From positions 9,610,001 to 9,674,000 of the forward strand of contig WHVY01000001.1 of NCBI GenBank assembly GCA_022266195.1: DNA of 64,000 nucleotides, written 5' to 3'. This document shows positions 48,595-60,500 of this stretch, one piece after another. The translations under genes were made by a program, and so were the position numbers. This stretch comes from Tetranychus cinnabarinus (lineage: Eukaryota > Arthropoda > Arachnida > Trombidiformes > Tetranychidae). The notes under the pieces are model-generated. The model had not been told where the DNA came from. It saw only the letters and a list, made by a program, of their open reading frames with translations, and searched no databases. Within the stretch, counting starts at the first letter, position 1; each line of letters opens with the position of its first letter.

Positions 48595-51500
48595 CTAAAC
48601 AGAACGAGAAAAAAGAGTAAAAATTAATAAAGCTCACAATACAACAAATTAAATACCAAACCAGAATCATTTGAAATACCTTGTGATTTAAGTTCAGTTT
48701 CAAGTTGTGCAGAATAATCGAAACCATTTTTGAGAACAATAAAACAATAGATACACTCTCCTTTAACATTGTGTGGTGTAGATACAGCGGCAGTCTCTGC
48801 AATTGCTGGATGTTCAACCAAAGCTGCTTCAACTTCAGCGGTGGATAAAAGGTGACCTGACACATTTAAAAGATCATCAGTTCGTCCAGTAATCCAATAA
48901 TAACCATCTTTATCACGCTTACAGCCTGAATCAAAATAATGAAATGTGGATGAGAAACAAAATCATAAAAAAGAATCTAAAAAATGACTTCAATATTCTT
49001 ACCATCACCAGTACAATAATAGCCAGGGAATCGAGTGAAATATGTATATTCAAATCGCTTATGGTTTCCATCGACTGTTCGCATTAATGCAGGCCAAGGT
49101 CTTTTGAATACGAGATGACCTTCAGATGCACCAGTCAATTCACGGCCTTCATCGTTAACAATTGCAGGAACAACACCGAAAAACGGAAATGATGCTGATC
49201 CTGGTTTCATTGGTGTACAGCCGGGTAATGTGGATATAACAGGAGCAGCCTGGAAGATTTAACAAAAGTCTTTTATTAGTATAATTGATATTGTATTTGA
49301 TCATGATTCAAATGACATTATTTCAAGATTTGTAATCAATGCTTGTGATTACCATTGAAAATTTTAATCAATATTCAAACCTCGAAATTGAAGAGCATGA
49401 ATTTTGAGTGAAATTTTGATCTAAAAAATCACGGCCAAGGTTAGCAAATCATACAGCTACTTTATCAATTTCATACCATTTACAAGATAACCAGTGATCA
49501 TTCATAAAAGCCTTTAATTTGAATGCTTGCATAATAGATTAATCGTCAATCGAAACAAAAAACCTAACCTTTAACAGCATTGATACTTTCGTAAATGGCA
49601 ATTTGCACAACCTAAAATGATTTGATTGGTACCTTGAACCATGGCTAATCAATTGGATTCATAATAATTCGAGTTAAAGACACTGAGTTCATGCTAATTT
49701 TGAATCTTGAAAAATTTCTCCCAACAGTCAATTTAGTCAAAAATATCACCGAGTCATTGAAACTATCATCTCATGACGATTATTAAATGAAAGTCTAGCA
49801 CCGTTACACTTTCAATACGCTACTACACGGCGAATGACCAAATTTTTGTGACTTTTTGGCTGATAAAACAAATGTTAGATTGAATTTGGCAGTAAAGATA
49901 AGCTAAACATTAAGTATGCCAGGAAAAGGTGAAAAAAGGTCGAATGATAAAAACAATCACAATGAGTTGAAAGTTGTTTTCATGATTTGACGGTAAGGTG
50001 ATCATACGATTGAAATTTCATTTGGAAATGGATAAATAGAATTACCGTTTCAGTTTGCCAAAAGGTGTCAACAATTGGACATCGTCCATTGCCAACAACC
50101 CTGAAATACCAAGCCCAAGCCTCTTCATTGATGGGTTCACCAGCAGTTCCAAGGAGTTTGAGGGAATTTCGAGAATATTGTTTCACAAATTTATCTCCAT
50201 ACTTCATTAGAGATCGAACTGCGGTTGGAGCTGTGTACAAGGTATTAACATTGTGGGTATCAACAATTTGCCAAAGTCGCCCAGCATCAGGATAAAATGG
50301 TGTCCCATCAAAGAGGACAATTGTTGCTCCATTGGCCAGTGAACCATAAACGTTTACAGTGTGTCCAGTAATCCAACCAAGATCGGCAGTGCAAAAGAAA
50401 ACGTCTCCACCGTTGTAATTAAAGATATACTTGAAGGTGGTTGCTGCATAAATCATGTAACCAGCCACAGTGTGTAAAACTCCCTTTGGTTTTCCAGTTG
50501 AACCACTAATGACGGGAAAAGACAAGAAAATAGCAAATTAACATCATTATTGTTAAATTAAAAGACGGACAAAAGCGTCTCTTGCAAATGCGAATGAAAC
50601 CAACTCAGGAAAAAATGCAAAATTTAGAGAGAGATGAAAAAAAAAGCGAAAAGTAATAAACAAAAATGCGAACTGTTAATATGATAAAGAGCAAATTACC
50701 AAACGAACGAAAAAAAACAGTTAATCATCGTTAAAGGAATATAGCAATAGCTCAACTAATTCAACTGAACTTATTGAATCATGAATTGGAATCAAGCGTT
50801 TTTTTTTCGAAGGTGCAAAATGCTGTTGGCAAAATTTGCTATTTCAATTTAAGATTTATCATCATTATCATCATCATCTGATAGTTTTGAGAAGATTTGG
50901 AAAGAATTAAGTATTTTTTTGAATAACTCATTACAATTAATCATCAAAATCTTACAACTGAAGACGATGTAAACACAAAAAAGTTAAGCTCAACAGCCGA
51001 AATAGCTTTCACTTCATTGAATTGTTATTAACGACTATTCTGACCATTTTTGACCTTAAGGAGTCTAAAGAAAGAGAATGAGAGAGAGAGAGAAAGGAAG
51101 AAAACACACTTTCTCTTCTTCACCTTAATCGCCATTATTTATCCCTCTCTTAACTTGATTAGGTTCAGTAATTTATATTCCCTTTCATCTTACAACATTC
51201 AGCTATTCAACTTGAAAAAATGCAACCTAAACAGACCATGCCATTTGATATCTGACCGAATCTCCTGAATCGTGTTACTTTCACTCGCTTAGCACTGATT
51301 AATGGTTAATGTACGATAAAGAATCGGCCTTTAAATATATAAATGTATCGGTCACCAGTAAGCATGTTCAACAGGCAAACGAGAAGCTAAAAAACAACAA
51401 AATAAGATTGAAATTAAAAATGCGAAAAAGAATCAAGAATGAAAAGTAAAAAAAATGAAAATTGAAATAAACAAATAAACAAAAACATAAATAATAACGA

Positions 51501-54500
51501 CCGGTTAAGTGAAAAAGAGTGAGAAAAATGATAACTCTTGGTCTGCCCATTTCAATCTTCATCTTTACTTTTTCTCCTTTTCATCATCAGCTTTTTTAAT
51601 TGGCATTTTTACGTGCAACCAAAGTGCCGAAGGACATTTTTTCCGCATTTTCAATTGAAGGTTAAACTTTCAATGTCGAAATTAAATCGAATTGAGGTGC
51701 GAAATAAATTGCTTTTCCGGCCAACGTTTAAATGCTTGACCATATCTAACACAACATCTAATCTTCTTCCTTGCGATACTGTTTCTTCTTGCTTTCTTGG
51801 TCATCATCATTTCGTCAATCTTTTCAGATTTCAAATTCATTTTCGTCTGCATCACCATTTTAAATTTAACTTTCACTTCGAACCATTTAAATGTTGGAAA
51901 AGACTTCATGACAAGCAAGTTAAACACCATTGGAACACCTTTTTCATAATCATCATCATAATCATCATTTAGTCCGTACACAATGAATTAAACAGAAGCA
52001 AACAATTTTCATGTTGAAAGCTAATTTAAAATGAAATCCCATGATAAAATGATTGGTTCTGTGTAAAGAGAAATCAAGAAAAGAAAGAAATACTAATGAA
52101 TGATCAGTTAAGTAAAATGATATCAACAGCCAGAGTCACAAAAAATATTTATAGCTAAAAGGTAGTGCAACAAATGAAGGAATAAACAATGAAATTAAAT
52201 TAGTAGTAGTAATAATAATAATAATGGTGATGGTAGGGAAATAATGATGATGATAGGAGAAAATGGTTTTCAGGTTAGCATAAAAAATACCATTGGTAAG
52301 AGAGAAAAGGTAAAACTAAGGTTTAATTTGGGACAGAAGAAAACAGAAGTGAAAGAGATATAATAGGTAGATCATGTTGAATCCAATGTCAGGGGAATTT
52401 ACCTTACCAATCTTACAATATGTCATGAGGGACTTTTCCGTCATGAGATTTACTGAAAACTCGTCTTGCATCTTCATTTACTCTCCTTATATTCCGACTA
52501 ACTTCATTTTTAACCTTAAATTTTGATATATTCCCTAAATTCATCTTCTTCTTGCTAATTCAAGTACAAAATTGTTTTGGGGTTGTTTACATGGACTTGA
52601 AAAGTGAAAGATGAAAAAGGTGAACTTTCATGAATGTTTCACGTATTGCTAATGATGATAATGATGATGATGTTCAGCATTTCATCGCTGTTTTACCTTG
52701 TATAAAGAATAAATAAAGGATCTTCAGCATCAACCCAAACTGGTTCACAATGATCATCTGCTGTGTTCATCAGTTCATGCCACCAGAAATCAAGATCAGG
52801 ATCCCATGGAATAATTGGATGTTCTTTAGGTTTTTCAGTTATTTTATCCTCTTTACCATTTTCCTCTTTAATATTGTTGATACTGTTATTAACGATAGTG
52901 ATTGAAGGGGTGCTGCTGTTGGTATTAATGTTGTTGGAGCAATTGTTTAGATTATTGGTTCCATTGACAGTAACATTTGAGGAATTGTTTTTAACCTCAA
53001 TGCTATTAACCATACTTTTCATCTCGTTATTTTTGTTATCATTACATTTAAGTCCATTGACATTATTAATACCATTTGCACCGTTTATTCCAAGTGCACT
53101 GGGAATGGGTTTAACTACATTGAGGCCATTTTTACCTCCGACTTTCTCGTTTTTCGATGCATTTCCAGAATGCGATAGACTTGCTGGTTCCTTCAGGTGA
53201 TGATATACAATAACGGCAGCAAGATAATGATTTCTGAATAAATTAAATTAAAGGAAAACATATTAGAAAAAGTAACTTTTTGAAAACAATTTTTTTCCAA
53301 TGTAAATATCAAAAGATATAACCATTTACATGAAAACTCTAATGTTTTTAATGAATGATTTATAATGTGATTTGAATTGAAATTTTCAAAAATTCAATCT
53401 ACCTGTTTTTGATTGAAATTAAGATACAATCTAATCTAACGTAATCTAAATTAGAGATTTGTTCAAATAATAACTGATTCAGTTAATAACTTTATTTAGG
53501 GTAAAAGGAGAAGCTAAATGAAAACTAATTTTCGGCAGCATCGTTAATTTATTTGATTGAGTAAGCTTCCGTCAGATTTTGATGCAAATAATGTAAAATA
53601 AATGGTAAAAGTTTTCTAATAAAAGGTTGAGCGTAAGAAAAATTGTTTACTAACACTATCATTCACTTACTTAGCTTTACATTTTTGAACAGCTTGATCT
53701 GCCAACTCTTTTAACGGAATATATTTAGTTCCACGATAACAACCATCACAAGTTACCAATAATTTTGAACGAGCATCCAATATTCGTTCGGCAATAGCAT
53801 CACCTGAAAATCCTGCAAACTGTTTAAATAAAGGAAACAGGAATTAAAAGTTGGTTTAATTGATTAACTTTAGAGACAAAAACAGAGTGAAGTAAAAGTT
53901 GCTTCAAATGTAAAACGCTATGTATAAATGCAGTTACCAAGATTGTATGGTAACTGTTTTTCAATAAGAATGCTCAGTTGATTGGTGAAGGAGGATAAAA
54001 TTTGAAATTAAATAACAGATAAATCAACAAAAGAAACAAAACAAAGCAAAAAAATACGAAAAATTGAAAGGTCAATTATTTTGGAGATAAAACTGTTATT
54101 TACTATTACAGCTTAGCTTTTTGCATCGACTGATTGACACTTGTCGTTGAAAGAAGTGAAAAAATGATGATGAATGTATAAATTGTTAATCAATGTCTAC
54201 TTAATTATAATTTTATTCAGACTTTTGGCTCAATAGTAAATAATTTCTGTTTCTATTCATCCACAAATAACTGTGGGAATGAAAAAGTATGATCAATTTG
54301 AATAATCAACTGAAATCAGGAAAAAGTGCCAAGCTCAATTCAAGGTTAAAAATTTAGCGTTCGATGAACAGTAAATTTATGAATCAGGTCATCGGCAAAA
54401 AAACTACAACTTGCTGGTAAACAATGATTGAGGATTCGATGTTATAAATCAAGATACTAAACCAATGAGAATGTTGATAATAACAATCCTTAAATCAAGT

Positions 54501-57500
54501 GAGCTTCTCATTATCATAATATGTACACATCAATTTGCACACTACAATTGAATTGAAATTTAATTCAACATGAAAAGATTGATCTAATGATTCCATGATG
54601 AAGCATGATTTGGTTAAATTATACAAATTAACATTCTAATTAGCATTAGGAAAGTTACGAATTGCCGAAGTATTAAGCAAAGTGAAAATTATCTTAAGGC
54701 AAGTCCACTTACGATGACTGAATGAATGGCTCCGATTCGAGCACATGAAAGCATGGCAATCACTAATTCAATGGTGACAGGCATGTAGAGAGCAACTCGG
54801 TCGCCTTTTTTGATTCCTTTGGCTTTAAGTACATTACTAAATTTGCAGATTTGTCGCCTCAATTCATTGTAAGTTATTGTCCGATATTGATTAGGTTCTG
54901 TTCCCTCCCTTTAGATCACACCGTTGAGACCAAGCCATGGTTCAGACGAAGGAAAGTAGACAGATTTAGCACGGATCGGCCAGCAAAGATGACACCAAAC
55001 AAGCAAGCACATGGAAAAGAGAAAAAAGGGTCAAATTAATCAATCAAAAATAAACAAAATAGACAATAAAATAGACAATTAACAGGCTTAAACAAAGATG
55101 CATTTATTGGTGATATCCAATCACTGGATCGTCTGACCAAAAGTTCACATTTCTTCCAGCTGGTAACAATTGAAGTCATAATCGGAATCGTTTTAGAGGC
55201 AATAGCTTTTGAGATGAAATTAATTAACTAATTCAATGCAGAAACTAAATTCAAGCAAAAATGTGAATAATAACAAAATTAATTAACATTAAGATGACAG
55301 AAAGCGATAGAATCGATAATCGAAAAAATGAAACGGTTAAAATTGCATAATTCGTGAGATTAGCCTCATTGTTATTTTCAGCGTATTTTTGTTGCTTAAC
55401 AGCTTTTTTGATTGAATGACTTGAATCTTCTGTGTGAATCATCAATTAATGAATTTTTAAATTAAACGGTTTTTTTGTTTGTGTAATTAAAATCAAATTT
55501 TTTCTTCAATCAGAATGTTAATATAAGAATTTTGTTGTCGTTTTGGTTGTGATCATTTATGACTGTTTCAGAAGTTTGGTAATTAGGTAAGTAAGCATAT
55601 TTCAAATGTTAATGAAGATCTGAGGGAAAAAGTGAAACCAAAAAGGAAAACTTGTGCTGCAAAAATATTTTCCTAAAACCGCTTTTTTCGATTATTTATG
55701 ATTGCCAAAATTTTGTATCAATTAGCTAGACAAACATTCAGTGGTACGAGTAATAAGTAAATAAATAAAATTACTGATTATTCTTGTTTCCATATAATTA
55801 ACGAACTGGTTTTGCTTTTCATAATATTCAGAAATAATTCATCATGGTTCATGATACAGTTAAGTTAAAGATATTTGAATTTACCTCATTACTAAATACA
55901 ATTGTTCGTACCTTTACTTTTCTTTGCACCTTTATTAGATTGATAATTTAGGCAACAATTGGTGGTGCTTGGTAACCGAAAGAATTCTCATGGAAAATGG
56001 TGGAAATAAATTCTCAATCAATGAGATATTTATCAAAATGTTATCCAACTTACAAAACAATGCTCGGACAAACCTGTACCTACAAATTCATTTGTAAGTT
56101 AACCAAATGGCTACCATATCCAGTCACTTATTCATTGGTACTTATCTAATATTAATTGAAATGGATGGCAGGAAAATGTTGCAAGTTAGACCTGAAATTG
56201 TCTTTCATTATTTTCTATCCATGGATTAGAAATGAGAGTAACTCATTTATCACCACTAATTACTCAAGATACCTTTTTGGCAGCATTGGTTGTATTTAAA
56301 TAGTTGAAATCTAGCCTAATGTCAGATACTCGTGATTTTATCCTAAGCCAAGGACATGTTTGAATTTTTAAAGAAACTTTCCATTCCGATATTTCCTAAA
56401 TTGAAAAACCTTCATCTTCATTAACTTCGATAATATCAGCTTAAATACTTCTGGAAACACTACAAATGCTACTCCTGGAAAGGTTGATTGAACCAAAGTC
56501 TGTTAGCTGCTACTTTAATTTGGCTAATTTAACAGATTGCTACCGGCAAACTGGTTGATTATTGTAATGGTAATCGAGAAATTTAGTAGTGTCAACTTGG
56601 AATAATTCAAATTTCATTTTGTATTCTATCCACTCCATTGGTCATGAAGACACTCATATTAGCCCGGAAATTGTTGGTGCAATTGTCTAATTTTCATCTA
56701 ACTTATTCTCTTCTTATTTACCATTTACTCCTTTGACTAACTCTCACAAGCTAATTCACAACTCTTTCTCAGCTATATTCCTCGGTTGACTACGTGAGAT
56801 AAGCAGTTGAAATGAACTGAATCGACCTAGTTTAAAAGAGGAATCAGTTTGTTTAGATTTGTCTTTCTCTTCTAATGTAAAGCATTATATAATAAATCAA
56901 AAAGAGTGTAATGAAACGGGTAAAAAATTGTTTATATTTATATATTTGCTAACAAATGTTGCTTCACATTGTTTTTTCAGAAAATATTCATGAATGCACC
57001 ATCATCAATCATAAGGACGCTTAATTAATTCAAGGCATGATACATTGAAGTTTCGACACATTTGCGACAATAAAGGATATACACACAAACACAGTGAGTA
57101 AAATAACCAATTATAAGATTCGACTGCATTGTTTTTCATCCTTTTATGTCGATATCTAATAATTTGGTTAATAACATGATGTTGACAGTAAGACATGGCA
57201 TTTCGTATAACCAACTTACACAAATAGAGCTAAATCACTATTAAGTATCCATTCTCTTCAAATTTATCTTAATTTCTGGTCTTATTTTAAATTGTTAATC
57301 AGCTCGATAAACCTGCGAACGAGTTTTGTGAATAAGATAAGATGTTTCAATTCTGGGAAATATTTTAGTATATCAAGCAAATAACCTTTTGAAACAAACT
57401 GGTCATTTGTATCAATTTTAATAATAGATTAGTGGACACTTAAACAAGGTGTTGAACAGTTCCAGTAGAACCAAAAATCACCTGATGATAGAGTAAAATT

Positions 57501-60500
57501 GCATGAAAAAGTGAGGAAAAACAAAGCGTTATTTTTGCTTTAAAAAAGATTTGTATGAAATTGTTTTTCCTCAACTATTTCCAATTCTTTAGTTTTAATA
57601 TTTGGTACTTTCAACGTATTAATGTTAACTCTTCCTTTTATCTCTTCTCATATTTTCGATCAAGTGAATGTTTGCATGCCATTAGTTGACCATCATTATC
57701 TGATTGGATGAAATATTTGAAAATTGCATGACGCATGTTGTCTCTATGTCGATCAGGTTTTTACTTTTCCATATTTAACCACATTTTTCTCTCTTCTTAT
57801 CCTAGTTGTTGGAATCAATCGCAGAAAAAGGAGCAAAAATTTTGATTCGATAACCTTGACTGAAACTTATTACTTGAAACAATCATATTGTCCAAACTAC
57901 GGGATGGAGCATAAAATTAATGAACTTTTAAAGTATTCATCGTACATTGGTTCAACTCTTTCCATATCAATGGAATTTCACACTGATTGCTGAACAATCT
58001 GTTGAAAGTGAAGCCTAATTTTGTAACATGGACTCTTTGGTAACATAAGATCTATCATTATCATTCCAATCATGATGGTACATGAACCTGTTTTCACTTT
58101 CACTCAACTTTCTCTTAATCCTTTTTTTCTACCGAATCATGTATTCATCATCCTGTTATCATTTCATCACTAATTTAACCTTTATTGGTTGATAATTTTG
58201 TTCACCTTATCTTCCCCATCATTTTACACTTACATTTTACATTTTCATTTTGTTAGATTATAACCAATCGATTAGCTGAACAGTAGTGGATTCGGATTTG
58301 ACAAAAAATAGTCATAGCTGAGCATCGACTTAAAAAATGAATGGGTAACCTTAAAGATTAATATCAGGTTGTTCAACTTTTTTTGGAAAATTCTATGCTT
58401 TTTATTTCGATTCAACCCTCTCTTCAATTTGAAATCTATTGCACTTGACTTTAAGATCAATTTGATTGCTAATATATCTTTTGATGGTTAATTAAAAGAA
58501 ATGTCGGAGGTAAATTGATGATAGAAGCATATGTTTAATCAGTGAGCAGATTTACTATTATTTTTTTCTTTCTTAGCATTTCTTGGATAATGTACTGCCT
58601 CAGGATTCATCATCTAAGCCATCCAATTCTCGAGGAAATAACTCAATTCTTTTCCAATCATGGATTCACCAATAATTTAATGCTCCATTAGAATGGATAC
58701 AACTTGGATAATCGTCGACCACTTTCTAGTGAAGTGTTCAATAATGTCACAACTTCATCTAAGCAACTCAAGGAATGCTACCTGTAATCTTGAATGACCA
58801 ATGACTGATCAAATTATCATTATATTGTTGGCGAAAATTGGCCTTAAAGGGATTTAGTTTCCAGGAATAAAGATGTTATAATCAAGATGAGTTAACTGTT
58901 TATACTGGTAATGGAGTTGTTATGATTGAAGAAATGCAAAAGATATCGGAGTTGAACAAACCGTAGCCGTTAAAATACAGTTTCACAGTGAAATAAGAGT
59001 TAACTGTAAAACGAGTTAAAGAAAGAGAGAGAGAAAAGAAAGAGGGTTCGTAAGAGTTACTGACGAGAAAATTTGCGAACCTTAACGACCTGTAATTAAA
59101 ATTACCCTCGATAATGATAGAACTATTACTGATGTTTTAAATTGTGACCTGTTAGTAACGTTAGTTTGACAATATTTGCACGCAAAGCTTTTTTTTACAC
59201 TTCTCCAGCTTCATTACCATTTAATTCATTCACTGGTTCTCATTGATAATGATAAATGCTCATTGGAATGTCAACTTGACATGATAACAACAACAGTAAT
59301 AATGGTAAAAAAACTACAATAATAACATATTCATAATAATGGTAATAATGATGAATGATAAAATATGATTACATGATTATGATAATGTCACTATTGTATC
59401 AAAAATATAATTCAGAAGCGACCATCAAAATTGATTGTAAAACATAAATACCTTGAAGCTGAGCTATGAAAGAAGAAGATTGGACAATTTAATTAATCGA
59501 ATAGTTGGTCGATTGATAATCATGGTAAATCATCATCATAATCATTGTTTTTCCTTTTCTGTACAATTACAATTGTTACTGTTGTCAGAAGCATTCATCT
59601 TATTGATTTACTGCAAATTGAAGAGCCTTTCACTTCGTTGAAAATATTTGTCATTATCATCTTATAATATTCATAGATGAGCTGATTCAATTAGAACAAT
59701 TAATTTATTCAAATTATCCTAGCCTTACAACCAATTATTATTAACCATTGAAGCTGAATAGCCAAAGGTTCTTGTTTATAAACTTGAATCAATGTTATTT
59801 ATAGTAAGCAATATTGAATTTTAATTTTTTGTTCTCTTATTTTGATTCAGGCTTTGAAGAACTGCAAAATCAAGCAACTCAACGATCTCAGGTGTTTAAT
59901 GGCTTTTAAATTTGAGGATTGTGACGATTACCCGGGATCTGTAATTATCTTGAAATTTATCACAGTATGATGGTAGTGATGATGAATCTGATGAATTATA
60001 TTCTTGGGGAAATACGTTTTTCCCTGGTTAAACAAGAATCTAATGAGAAAATTCCACTTGCAAAATCAGTTTGGCTTGTGAAACGGTATTAGTTACATTT
60101 TTTGTTTTTTAAGGGAAAGTCATTCGCTTAATTTACAATAACTTAATTCCCTTGCTTAAAACATGAAATAATCAACACTTTACTTTCTTCCTTTTAATTT
60201 ATTTCTCCTTTTCTCTCTTTTTGTTTAGCTGGATCCAATTATTATTGCTATTATCTTGCATCATCTGATAATGTGAGCTCAGATTTTACCCATTGGCTAA
60301 TTAGCAATTCATAACAGGAATAATTAATCAGTTTCATTTGGCACTTTGGCCGTTTCGTGAATATTTACCTTCTTCTCAAAGCTGTACTATTGTGTCATCT
60401 AATATACTCAATTCAATCTGAAAATGATTTATTTGGTTGGTATTATATCATTATGTTGGCAAAATCGTTGAAGTTGCCGTTATCATTCAAGCATTTTGAC

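Noticed and set aside
52763..53200. Plus-strand 145-codon hydrophobic frame
   Set aside because: It is the complement of the Asn-rich ACS exon 4, where AAT and AAC read as Ile and Val.
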